Assembly (NCBI GenBank): GCA_044508675.1
Contig: JBIQHF010000002.1
Location: 124,001-188,000, forward strand
Reading direction: 5' to 3'
Origin: Raineyella sp044508675
GTDB lineage: Bacteria > Actinomycetota > Actinomycetes > Propionibacteriales > Propionibacteriaceae
DNA: 64,000 nucleotides
The notes under the pieces were generated by a model. It searched no databases and had not been told where the DNA came from. It saw only the letters and a list, made by a program, of their open reading frames with translations. Shown in pieces: positions 33,546 through 42,687 of the stretch (position 1 is its first letter; the number at the start of each line of letters is the position of its first letter). Both the position numbers and the translations under genes were made by a program.

Positions 33546-36500
33546 GTGGACGATACTGCGACCCGACCGGCTCCCGAGCTGCCCCCGGAGGCGCCGGTGC
33601 GACTCGACCCCGACCAGCAGGCGGTGGTGGAGCACCGTACCGGGCCGTTGCTCGTTCTCGGCGCTGCAGGCACGGGCCGGACCACGACACTCGTCGAGGC
33701 CGCGGTCTCCCGGGTGCGGGATCGGGGCCTGCCTGCTGATCGGGTACTGGTGCTCACGTTCTCGCGCGGTGCGACCCGGACCATCGCGGACCGGATCGCG
33801 GCACGACTCGGCCACACCGGGGCGGCCGTGCCGGTGTTGAGCATGCATGGCTTCTGCCACGCCCTGCACGCCGAGGCCAGCCGCACCGACCCGTGGCGGG
33901 TGCTGACCGCCCCGGAGCAGGAACTGCGGTTGCGAGAGGTGCTGGCCGGTTCCACCGTCGCCTGGCCTCCGGCGCTGCGCGCTGCTGTCGACACCCGCGC
34001 CTTCGCCCGGGAGCTACGGGACCTGGTTGCCCGGTGCCGCCACCTGGGTCTCGACCCCGTCGACCTGGCGTCCTTCGGGCGTGCGGGCGGCCACCCCGAG
34101 TGGGTCGGGGCCGCGGGACTGTTCGAGGAGTACCTCGATGTCCTCGATGCCGAGCGCGTCCTCGACTACGACGAACTGGTGCATCGGGTGCGGATCCTGC
34201 TCGCCGACCCGCAGACCGGCCAGGCGATCCGCTCCCGGTGGAGCTGCGTGCTGGTCGACGACCTGCAGGACGCGGTCCCCGCCCACGCCGACCTGCTCCG
34301 GGCGCTGGCCCCGCCCTCGGGCCGGATCGAACTGGTGGTCACCGCCGACCCGGACCAGTCGGTCTTCTCGTTCCGTGGGGCGGACCCCGGTGTTGTCGCC
34401 GACTTCCCAGCCCGGTTCGCGGATGCGGCCGGTCGACCTGCCCCGGTGCAACTGCTCCGGACCGACCATCGGCACGGGGGTGGGCTGGCCACGGCGGTCC
34501 ACCGGCCGACCCTACGGATGCCCCGGTCCGTGCCGCTGCCGGACTGGCGGGCTCCCGAGGCCGGCCGTGCCGACCGGGCCGAGCGAGGATCGGCGGCGTA
34601 CGTCGAATGCTCCGATGCCCGCCAGGAGGCGGCCGCGGTGGCGCAGGCACTGGTGAACGGCCACGACGAGCTCGGGATCGCCTGGCATCGGATGGCCGTG
34701 GTCACCCGATCCCGGGGCCCCGCTGAGGCGGTGTTGCGGCGCCGGTTGCAGCGGGCCGGCATCCCGGTCGCCATGCCGGACGACACACCTCTGGTCGACG
34801 AGCCTGCGGTCCGCATCCTGCTGGACGTGGTGACCGCGGCGCTCGGACCCGAGGAGGTCGACCCCGACGTGTACGAGCGGCTGGTACTGGGGCCGATGGG
34901 CGACGTCGACCAGATGGACCTGCGCCGGCATCGGCGCATCGTCGCCGCTGCTGCCGAGCGAGCCGCGGAGCCGGAGCCCCAGGGCGCAGGGCAGTCCCCG
35001 GACTCGGGGCAGCCGCAAGGGCTCACCCGGGTCCACGAGCGGCTCGCCGCCGTGGACCGGGCCATCGCCGCCACCCGCGTCGCGATGGCCGAGGGCGGCA
35101 GTTCGGAGGAGGTGCTGTGGGCGGCCTGGTCGGCCACCGACTGGCCGCAGCGCCTCCGGGCCATCGCGTTGGCCGGCGGCCCGGAGGCCGAGGGACCGGA
35201 CCGTGACCTCGACGCCGTCGTCGCGCTGTTCGACTTCGCCGGCCGCGGCGGCAGTCGACGGGGCCGGGCGGCCGCCGCGGAACTGGTGGAGGAGGTACGC
35301 AACCAGGCGATCGCCGCGGATTCCCGGACCACTCGCCGACTGCTTCCGGATGCGGTGGACGTGGTGACCGCCCACCGCTGCGGTGGCCGGGAGTGGGACC
35401 TGGTGGTGACCGCCGGGGTGCAGGAAGGGGTGTGGCCGGCACTGCCACGACGTCACCCGCTGCTGCACTCCGACGAACTGGGCGCCGAGGGACCGGTTCC
35501 GCCGCGCACCGCTGCGGAGTCCCTCGCCGAGGAGCGCCGGCTGTTCCACCAGGTCTGTGCCCGGGCCCGCGACGTCCTGGTGGTGACCGCCGTCAACGAC
35601 CCCGGAGGCGAGGTCGGGCTGCCCTCGCGTTTCATCGCCGAGCTCGGGGTCCCGACGTCGGTGGTCGACCCGCAGACCCGTCCGGTCCCGACCGGCGCGG
35701 CGCTGGTCGAGGAACTACGTGCCGCCGGTGCCGATCCGGGCACCAGTCCGCTGCTGCGCGACCGGGCCGCGATCGCCCTGGCCCGCCTTGCCGAGGGCAT
35801 CCCGGCGGCCCGTCCCCGGGGCTGGTGGGTGGCTCGGACCCGGACCGTGGCGGATGGCCCACTCACTGCGCCGGGAGAGCCGATCCGGCTGTCCGGCAGC
35901 AGCGTGGATGCCCTGCGGTCCTGCCCCCGGCTCTGGTTCCTCGGGCGGCGGGCCGGCGGCGCGCCGCCCAGTTCGGAGCACAGCATGATCGGCAACCTGG
36001 TCCACCGGCTCGCGCAGCTGGGGTCTCGCCCCGGAACCGACCTGGCCGAGCTGCGCGCGGACTTCGACCGCTCCTGGGACGAGGTCCCGACCGGCCCGGC
36101 CTGGCGTGACCAGGCGCGCCGGGAGCGTGTGTGGAGCATGGTCGAGGCCTGGTGGCAGTGGCAGGCGGGCCGTCCTGCCGACCGGCTGGTCGGGGCCGAA
36201 GTCCCGTTCCGGTGCGAGTTGGACGTCGAACTGCCGGATGGGCGGACCGACCGGGTGCTGCTGACCGGCGTCGTCGACCGGCTCGAGATGATCGATGACA
36301 GCCTGGTCGTGGTGGACTACAAGACCGGCCGCCGGGCCAGTGCCCGCGAAGTGGCGACCCTCGGACAGCTCGGCGTCTACCAGGCCGCGGTCCGGGCCGG
36401 CGCCTTCGACGCCGTGACCGAGGGCCGGACCCGTCGGCCTGGCAAGGCCCTCGCCGTCTACCTCGATGCCGGGGCCGGCACCCCGTCGGCGAAGGAGGTC

Positions 36501-36692
36501 GTCCAGCCATCCCTCGACGACGTCCCGGTGCCGGAGGGCGTCGAGGTGGGCAACGCCCCCGACTGGGTGCTGGCCGCACTGGGCGAGGCCGCCCGGATCG
36601 TACGGGACGAGGACTTCGTCGCCCGCCGTGGAGCACATTGCCGAGGGTGTCGCTTCGCCGCTGACTGCCCCGAACGAGGAGGACGACGATGA
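33546..36692 (+). CDS. adnA: Helicase-nuclease subunit AdnA
   Basis: 1048 residues: UvrD-like motor plus C-terminal RecB-type nuclease. AdnAB resects double-strand DNA ends for recombination. The motor is degenerate: Walker A is GAAGTGRTTTL with Arg45 (CGG at 33678-33680) instead of Lys, motif II is VDDLQD rather than DEYQD, and motif III TADPDQSVFSFRG. The nuclease is intact (VVDYKTGRR), with cysteines in LRSCPRLW and the C-terminal CRGCRFAADC that would bind an iron-sulfur cluster. This fits AdnA as the minor motor. GTG 33546 follows a TCTGAT -10-like element by six bases. A 4-bp overlap couples it to adnB. Confidence 0.92.
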   Translation: MDDTATRPAPELPPEAPVRLDPDQQAVVEHRTGPLLVLGAAGTGRTTTLVEAAVSRVRDRGLPADRVLVLTFSRGATRTIADRIAARLGHTGAAVPVLSMHGFCHALHAEASRTDPWRVLTAPEQELRLREVLAGSTVAWPPALRAAVDTRAFARELRDLVARCRHLGLDPVDLASFGRAGGHPEWVGAAGLFEEYLDVLDAERVLDYDELVHRVRILLADPQTGQAIRSRWSCVLVDDLQDAVPAHADLLRALAPPSGRIELVVTADPDQSVFSFRGADPGVVADFPARFADAAGRPAPVQLLRTDHRHGGGLATAVHRPTLRMPRSVPLPDWRAPEAGRADRAERGSAAYVECSDARQEAAAVAQALVNGHDELGIAWHRMAVVTRSRGPAEAVLRRRLQRAGIPVAMPDDTPLVDEPAVRILLDVVTAALGPEEVDPDVYERLVLGPMGDVDQMDLRRHRRIVAAAAERAAEPEPQGAGQSPDSGQPQGLTRVHERLAAVDRAIAATRVAMAEGGSSEEVLWAAWSATDWPQRLRAIALAGGPEAEGPDRDLDAVVALFDFAGRGGSRRGRAAAAELVEEVRNQAIAADSRTTRRLLPDAVDVVTAHRCGGREWDLVVTAGVQEGVWPALPRRHPLLHSDELGAEGPVPPRTAAESLAEERRLFHQVCARARDVLVVTAVNDPGGEVGLPSRFIAELGVPTSVVDPQTRPVPTGAALVEELRAAGADPGTSPLLRDRAAIALARLAEGIPAARPRGWWVARTRTVADGPLTAPGEPIRLSGSSVDALRSCPRLWFLGRRAGGAPPSSEHSMIGNLVHRLAQLGSRPGTDLAELRADFDRSWDEVPTGPAWRDQARRERVWSMVEAWWQWQAGRPADRLVGAEVPFRCELDVELPDGRTDRVLLTGVVDRLEMIDDSLVVVDYKTGRRASAREVATLGQLGVYQAAVRAGAFDAVTEGRTRRPGKALAVYLDAGAGTPSAKEVVQPSLDDVPVPEGVEVGNAPDWVLAALGEAARIVRDEDFVARRGAHCRGCRFAADCPERGGRR

Positions 36693-39600
36693 GCACCCTT
36701 GACCGCCGCACGCTGTGCGACCTGGTCGGCATCCCGTTCTCGCCCGAGCAGCTGGACGCGATCACCGCACCGCTGAAGCCCGGCGTGATCATCGCCGGGG
36801 CCGGCACCGGCAAGACCACCGTGATGGCTGCGCGGGTGGTCTGGCTGGTGGCTTCGGGCCTGGTCGACCCGGCGCAGGTACTCGGACTCACGTTCACCCG
36901 CAAGGCCGCACACGAGCTGGGGATCCGCATCCGTGGGGCCTTGGAGGCGGCCGCCCTGCTCGGTGATCAGGACGATCTCGGCAGCCCGACCGTCGCCACG
37001 TACGACGCGTTCGCCGGGACCTTGTCGGCCGAGCACGGTCCACGACTCGGAGTGGAGGCGGACCTACGACTGGTCGACGACGCCGAGCTCTACGGACTGG
37101 CGGACCGGGTCGTGTCCGCCGGCCGGGATGCCTGCCCGCACCTGGCCGACGTCTCGGTCAGCACCATCATCGAACGGGTGATGGCGCTGAGCGGCCAGTT
37201 GCTCGCCAACGGCGTCACCCCCGACCGGGTCAGCGACCACGCCGACGCCTTCGCCGCCGAGCTCGACGAGGTGCCGCTCTACCGCGGCAAGCCGTACAAG
37301 GACGTGACGGACTGCCGGGAGACACTCGCGGCGCGGCGGGAGCTGCTGGGCTTCGTGGCCGGGCTGTGGGAGGCCAAGGCCCGGGAGGGAGTGGTCGAAT
37401 TCGCCGATCGTACGGGCCTGGCCGCCCGCCTCGCGGTCGAGGTGCCGGCCGTCGGGGCCCAGCTGCGCCAAGAGTACAGAGTCGTCCTTCTCGATGAGTA
37501 CCAGGACACCTCGGCTGCCCAGATCCGGATGCTGGCCGGCCTGTTCTCCGGCCCCGACCCGGCGACCGGCCGGGGTTTCCCGGTGACGGCCGTCGGCGAT
37601 CCCCTCCAGGCGATCTACGAATGGCGTGGAGCGGCGGTCGGCACCATCGCCGACTTCCCGACCACCTTCCCGGCGGCCGACGGCTCGGGCTCCTCGACGT
37701 TCACCCTGCGTACCAACCGACGTTCGGCGACCAGGATCCTGGAGGTGGCCAACGCGGTCTCGGCGCCGCTGCGGGCGAGCGGTGGGCCGGCCTGCCCGGC
37801 CGCACTGGTCGGGCCCGACGGCTCGGCACCCGGTGAGGTCACCGCGACCTGGGTACCGACCTGGGACGAGGAGCTCGACCACGTCGTGCGGACCCTGCTC
37901 GACGAGCACGAACGTCGGTCCACGCCCTGGTCGTCCATGGCCGTCCTGGCCCGGCGCAACAGCGACCTGGCCGTGCTGCAGCGGGTGCTCGAGGACGCCG
38001 GGGTCCCAGCCGTGCTGGTCGGCCTCGGGGGTCTGCTCGAGCTGCCCGAGTGCCAGCAGGTGATCGCCGTGCTGCGGGTGCTGCACGACGTGGCCGACAA
38101 CCAGGCGCTGCTCACCCTGCTGGCCGGACCCCGCTGGCAGCTCGGCCCCCGTGACCTGGCCCTGCTCGCCCGCCGTGCCCAGGACCTGGCCGAGGAGGGC
38201 GCCGATCCGGTCCTGCTCGACGGGGTCGACGACCCCGGCACCGGCGGGCTGTCGACCCAAGCACTCGACCGGCTCAGGGCCCTGTCGGCAGAGCTGGCCC
38301 GGCTGCGCCAGCACCGCGCCGAACCGGTCGGCGACCTGGTCGCCCGGGTGGTCCGGACCATCGGCATCCTGCCCGAACTCCTCGGCCTGCGCCACGGCGA
38401 TGCCGCCGCCCAACTGGAGGTACTGGTCGAGGCGGTCGAGGACTACGGGGCCCGACGCGGCGCGGCCGGCCTGGGCGGGCTACTGGCCTGGTTCGAGGCC
38501 GAGATCGAGGTGGGGCGCGGGCTGGAGCAGGCGCCGTCGCGCCAGGAGGACGCGGTCCAGCTGTTGACCGTCCACGGCGCCAAGGGTCTCGAATGGGACG
38601 TCGTGCTGATGCCGGTCCTGGTCGATGACGTGTTCCCGAGTAGTCCGAAGCCCGACGACTGGACGCGTACGGCACACGTGCTGCCGTTCGAGCTGCGCGG
38701 CGACGCGTCCGGCCTTCCCGAGCTGGCCGAGGCAACCAGGCAGGGACTGGCCCAGATGCGCGAGGAGCTGAAGGACCAGGCCCGCGACGGTGAGAAGCGC
38801 CTGGGATATGTCGCCGTGTCGCGGGCCAAGAAGCGACTGCACCTGTCGGGCCACCGTTGGCACCCGGACAACAAGAAGCCACGGCGGCAGTCGCCGTTCC
38901 TGGAGGCCGGCTGGACGGTGCTCGGCCTGCCACCGGTCGTGGACGACCCGGACGATCCCCATCCGTACGAGGCGGTGTCGGCCGGCACGCCGTGGCCCTC
39001 GGCCGAACCGCCGGAGGCCGAGCCGACCCGCGAGCTGGCTGCCCGGGTGAATGTCTGGCGGATGGCCCGCGACCAGGGGGCCGAGCCGATGCCGCCGGCA
39101 GACGCGGACATCGCTGCGCTCGCCGCCCGGTGGGACGCCGACGTCGAACGGGTCCTGGCCCGGCAGCGGGCCCGGGCCGAGCAGACCACCGTACGGGCGC
39201 AGGGCCGCCTGTCGGTGACCGAGATCGTCCGGGGCGTCCGGGACCCCGGAGCGCTGCGGGACCAGGTCCGTCGGCCGATGCCGGTCCAGCCCTCGCGTCG
39301 TGCCACGCTCGGCACTCGCTTCCATGCCTGGGTGGAGGAGCGGTTCCGCCACCAGGGCAGCCTGGAGTTGTTGTTCGAGGACGAGCCGGGGATCGAGGTC
39401 GGGCCACTGCACCGGTCCGGGGCAGACGACGAGATGCTCGTGGAGCTGGAACGACTGTGCACCGCCTTCGACTGCGGACGTTTCGCCGAGCGCCAGCCGC
39501 TGGCCCTGGAGGTGCCCTTCGCCCTGTCCCTGGGGGGTCACCTGGTGCGCGGCCGGATCGACGCGGTGTATCGCCAGCCGTCCGGCGCGTCCACCGACCT

Positions 39601-39877
39601 GCTGGTCGTGGACTGGAAGACCCACCGCGGCGGCACCGCGGACCCGTTCCAGCTGGCGCTCTACCGGGTGGCGGTCGCGCACGAGTACGGGGTGCCGGTC
39701 GACCGGATCGCGGCAGGTTTCTACTACGTCCGTGCCGATCGGCTCGACGTGATCGACGACCTGCCCGACGTCGATGACCTGGTCGCCCAGGTTGGTGCGC
39801 TCACCGAGGTGATCGCCGGCGACGAGCCGGCCGGGGGCAACCCGATTCTCAGCCCTCGCACTAGTCTGGGTCCGTGA
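36689..39877 (+). CDS. adnB: Helicase-nuclease subunit AdnB
   Basis: 1062 residues, the lead motor of AdnAB. Helicase motifs are canonical: GAGTGKTTVMAARV, LLDEYQDTSAAQIRML, AVGDPLQAIYEWRGA and LTVHGAKGLEWDVV. A RecB-like nuclease domain closes the protein (VVDWKTHRGG). ATG 36689 overlaps the adnA stop. Degenerate AdnA with intact AdnB matches the known division of labour in mycobacteria. nudC follows with its own internal promoter at 39862-39867. Confidence 0.94.
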   Translation: MSTLDRRTLCDLVGIPFSPEQLDAITAPLKPGVIIAGAGTGKTTVMAARVVWLVASGLVDPAQVLGLTFTRKAAHELGIRIRGALEAAALLGDQDDLGSPTVATYDAFAGTLSAEHGPRLGVEADLRLVDDAELYGLADRVVSAGRDACPHLADVSVSTIIERVMALSGQLLANGVTPDRVSDHADAFAAELDEVPLYRGKPYKDVTDCRETLAARRELLGFVAGLWEAKAREGVVEFADRTGLAARLAVEVPAVGAQLRQEYRVVLLDEYQDTSAAQIRMLAGLFSGPDPATGRGFPVTAVGDPLQAIYEWRGAAVGTIADFPTTFPAADGSGSSTFTLRTNRRSATRILEVANAVSAPLRASGGPACPAALVGPDGSAPGEVTATWVPTWDEELDHVVRTLLDEHERRSTPWSSMAVLARRNSDLAVLQRVLEDAGVPAVLVGLGGLLELPECQQVIAVLRVLHDVADNQALLTLLAGPRWQLGPRDLALLARRAQDLAEEGADPVLLDGVDDPGTGGLSTQALDRLRALSAELARLRQHRAEPVGDLVARVVRTIGILPELLGLRHGDAAAQLEVLVEAVEDYGARRGAAGLGGLLAWFEAEIEVGRGLEQAPSRQEDAVQLLTVHGAKGLEWDVVLMPVLVDDVFPSSPKPDDWTRTAHVLPFELRGDASGLPELAEATRQGLAQMREELKDQARDGEKRLGYVAVSRAKKRLHLSGHRWHPDNKKPRRQSPFLEAGWTVLGLPPVVDDPDDPHPYEAVSAGTPWPSAEPPEAEPTRELAARVNVWRMARDQGAEPMPPADADIAALAARWDADVERVLARQRARAEQTTVRAQGRLSVTEIVRGVRDPGALRDQVRRPMPVQPSRRATLGTRFHAWVEERFRHQGSLELLFEDEPGIEVGPLHRSGADDEMLVELERLCTAFDCGRFAERQPLALEVPFALSLGGHLVRGRIDAVYRQPSGASTDLLVVDWKTHRGGTADPFQLALYRVAVAHEYGVPVDRIAAGFYYVRADRLDVIDDLPDVDDLVAQVGALTEVIAGDEPAGGNPILSPRTSLGP
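39862..39867 (+). promoter_or_regulatory. Leaderless-type -10 element of nudC inside adnB
   Basis: TAGTCT lies in the last codons of adnB and ends six bases before GTG 39874, so nudC can be expressed apart from adnAB. Confidence 0.5.
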
Positions 39878-40791
39878 TGGACTGGGCAGGGATGAGCAGT
39901 CTCGACCGGGTCGAGGAGCATCGGGACGACGACGCCTGGATCGCCGCCCGGTGGGCGGATGCCAGCAGTCTCCTGTTGCCGGTCGGCCCCGGTGGGCGGC
40001 TGCCGGTGATCGAGGACGGCACCCGGTTGGGGTTCGGGCCGACCGGCGGCGTGCTCGACCCGGTCACCACCCACCTGTTGGGCGTGTCCGTGGGGCGGGC
40101 CGTGTTCTGCTGTGCCGTGGACGACCTCGAGGGGGAGACCGCCAACGTCCGCCAGGTCGGCTACCGGCTGCCGCCGGACCAGTGTGACGTGGCGTTTGCT
40201 GCGACCGCGCTGACGAACTGGCATCGGATCGAGCCGCACTGCAGCGCCTGCGGCGGGCTGACCGAGCCGCGACGCGCCGGACTGATGCGGCACTGCCCGG
40301 CCTGCGGGCGGGACAGTTGGCCACGGACCGATCCGGCGGTCATCGTCGCGGTGACGAATGCTGCCGACGAGATCCTGCTGGCCCACCAGCACACCTGGGC
40401 GCCCGGGCGGGTCTCGGTGCTGGCGGGATTCGTAGAAACCGGTGAGTCGCTGGAGCAGGCCCTGCACCGGGAGATCCTCGAGGAGGTCGGTGTCCGGCTG
40501 GCAGACCTGCGCTACGTGGCGAGCCAGCCCTGGCCGTTCCCGCGGTCGTTGATGCTCGGGTTCCGGGCCAGGGCCACCACCACCCGGATCGTGGTCGACC
40601 AGGACGAACTCGCCTGGGGCGACTGGTACAGCCGGGAGCGGGTCCGGCGCGAGGTGGCCGCCGGGACGTTGTTCCTGCCGCTGGGGTCCTCGCTGGCGCA
40701 TCGGTTGGTTAGGGACTGGATGGACGAGGAATCGGTGCCGGAGGGGACCCGGGCCGGTGCCCACGTCCTGGACGGGCTCCCGCCGTGGTGA
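39874..40791 (+). CDS. nudC: NAD(+) diphosphatase / RNA NAD-decapping hydrolase NudC
   Basis: 305 residues. A zinc ribbon with CSAC and CPAC is followed by the Nudix box GFVETGESLEQALHREILEE and the NudC-specific SQPWPFPRSLML. It cleaves NAD(H) to NMN(H) and AMP and removes NAD caps from RNA. GTG 39874 and ATG 39877 are both possible starts; ATG 39892 also yields a plausible protein. Clustering of nudC with adnAB and uvrD2 is also seen in mycobacteria (the Rv3198c-Rv3202c region). Confidence 0.95.
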   Translation: MMDWAGMSSLDRVEEHRDDDAWIAARWADASSLLLPVGPGGRLPVIEDGTRLGFGPTGGVLDPVTTHLLGVSVGRAVFCCAVDDLEGETANVRQVGYRLPPDQCDVAFAATALTNWHRIEPHCSACGGLTEPRRAGLMRHCPACGRDSWPRTDPAVIVAVTNAADEILLAHQHTWAPGRVSVLAGFVETGESLEQALHREILEEVGVRLADLRYVASQPWPFPRSLMLGFRARATTTRIVVDQDELAWGDWYSRERVRREVAAGTLFLPLGSSLAHRLVRDWMDEESVPEGTRAGAHVLDGLPPW

Positions 40792-40809
40792 CCGTGGGCC
40801 GGACCCGGC

Positions 40810-42687
40810 TCAGGGGGTGACGGCGGCCAGCCCCGAGGCCCTGTTCGCCCGTCGGGTCACCGCCCGGAGCAACGCCTCCCGGGTCCCGTACAGGTGCACG
40901 GCCCGCGAGGCCCGCGTGATCGCCGTGTACAGCAGCTCGCGGGTCAGCAACGGCGAATCCTCGTCCGGCAGCACCACCGAGACCTCCTCGAACTGACTGC
41001 CCTGCGCCTTGTGCACGGTACTGGCATACATCGGTACCAGGCCCGACAGCTGCAGCGGCATCAGGTGGCGGGGTTCCGACCCGTGCGGGGCGGCCAGGGC
41101 GAGCCGGGGCCCGACCGGTGTCCGGACGATCGCGCCGACGTCACCGTTGAACACCTGCAGCGCGGAGTCCCGGCGCGTCACCATCAGTGGTTCGCCGACC
41201 GTCAGCAGGTCCTCTCCGGCGTGGCCCAGCCAGGTGCGGGCCAGCCGGTTCCAGGTGGCCACCCCTGCCGGGCCCCGCCGGTGGGCGCACAGCAGCCGGT
41301 GCCGGTCGAGCACGGCGAGGGCGCCGGCGGAGTCCCCGGCCTGGGCGCACCGGTCCAGGTCTGCCCCCCACTCCCGCAACCGGGCCTGTAGCGACCCGTA
41401 CGCCGGGTCCCGGACATCCCTGCCGGTTCGGGTGAACGTCACGTTGTCGTCCGGGCCCAGCCCGTCGAGCAGGGCCGACACGGCGCCGGCGTCACCGTCA
41501 CGCACCGCGTGAGCGAGCTGGGCGATCCGGCCCTGGTCGGCGAACCGCCAATTGTGGGACAGTTCTACTAGACCGGGGCGCGCCACGGCCGGCCGATCGA
41601 CCGGATCGACCAGGCCCAGCAGGAGGTCCTGGGTCGCGGCGAGACCGGGGCTGGACGCCTGTTGCGTCTTGGCGAGCACGCCGATATCGGAGAACACGGC
41701 CCCGGCCTCCACCGAGGCGAGCTGGTCCGGGTCGCCGACCAGCAGCAGCCGGGCGTCCGGACGGGTCGCCTCGAGCAACCGCGCCATCAACGACAGGGAG
41801 ACCATCGACATCTCGTCGACCACGATCACGTCGTACGGCAGCGGCCGGGTGCGGTCGTGCGCGAAACGGGTGGTGCTCTCCGGACGCCAGCCGAGTAGCG
41901 AGTGCAGCGTCGTGGCGTGCAGCCGCCCGAGCTGCTCCCTGATCCGCGGGTCGACCTGCCGGACGCTGGCGAGGGCGTCCTTGATGGCCTCGCCCATCCG
42001 TGCGGCGGCCTTGCCGGTCGGGGCGGCCAGCCCGATGTGCAGGTCGGGGTCGTGGGTGGCCAGGACGAGCAGGATCCGGGCGATCGTGGACGTCTTCCCG
42101 GTTCCCGGACCACCTTGCAGGACGCACAACCGGGCGGCGGCGGCCGTGGCCGCCGCCGCGAGCTGGTGGTCCGGTTCGTCCGGGGCCAGGGCCCCCGGCC
42201 CCTCACTGCGGGGGAACACCTCCCGGAGCGTCGCGGCCACGGCCCCCACGTCGAGACCGGCCTGCGGGGTGCTGCGACGGACAGCCACATCGGCCCGGAC
42301 CAACTGCTCGTCGCGCCAGTAGCGCTCCAGGTAGAGCAGGGTGCCCACCAGCCGCAGCGGCCGCCCGGCCGGACCGTCGGCGCCGACACTGACCAAGGGG
42401 CTGGCCCGCAGGCAGTCGAGCCAGTCATCGGTCTGTGGCCACGGCAGCGACGACACGTCGATCGGGCTCTCGTCACTCTCGAAGATGGCGTCCCGGACGG
42501 TCGCCAGGTCGATGCACACCGAGCCGCCGCGTACGGCCCGGACCGCCAGGGCGATCGCCAGCGGCACGCGGGAGTCCCGATCGCCGCCCAGAAAGGCCAG
42601 TTGCTCGGCGGTGTGGACGTCGGCCGGGCCCAGCACACCGGCGTCGTCGAAGTCCTTCACCAGTCCGGTGCTGATCACGCTGGTCAC
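40810..42687 (-). CDS. recD: Exodeoxyribonuclease V subunit RecD
   Basis: 625 residues, 5'-3' helicase of RecBCD. Walker A is LQGGPGTGKTSTIARI; VDEMSMVSLSLMARLL and the C-terminal YASTVHKAQGSQFEEV motif are intact. GTG 42687 overlaps the recB stop by 4 bp (GTGA), making recC-recB-recD a coupled operon. It ends 18 bp from nudC, tail to tail. RecBCD degrades and processes double-strand ends. Confidence 0.95.
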   Translation of the reverse strand: MTSVISTGLVKDFDDAGVLGPADVHTAEQLAFLGGDRDSRVPLAIALAVRAVRGGSVCIDLATVRDAIFESDESPIDVSSLPWPQTDDWLDCLRASPLVSVGADGPAGRPLRLVGTLLYLERYWRDEQLVRADVAVRRSTPQAGLDVGAVAATLREVFPRSEGPGALAPDEPDHQLAAAATAAAARLCVLQGGPGTGKTSTIARILLVLATHDPDLHIGLAAPTGKAAARMGEAIKDALASVRQVDPRIREQLGRLHATTLHSLLGWRPESTTRFAHDRTRPLPYDVIVVDEMSMVSLSLMARLLEATRPDARLLLVGDPDQLASVEAGAVFSDIGVLAKTQQASSPGLAATQDLLLGLVDPVDRPAVARPGLVELSHNWRFADQGRIAQLAHAVRDGDAGAVSALLDGLGPDDNVTFTRTGRDVRDPAYGSLQARLREWGADLDRCAQAGDSAGALAVLDRHRLLCAHRRGPAGVATWNRLARTWLGHAGEDLLTVGEPLMVTRRDSALQVFNGDVGAIVRTPVGPRLALAAPHGSEPRHLMPLQLSGLVPMYASTVHKAQGSQFEEVSVVLPDEDSPLLTRELLYTAITRASRAVHLYGTREALLRAVTRRANRASGLAAVTP

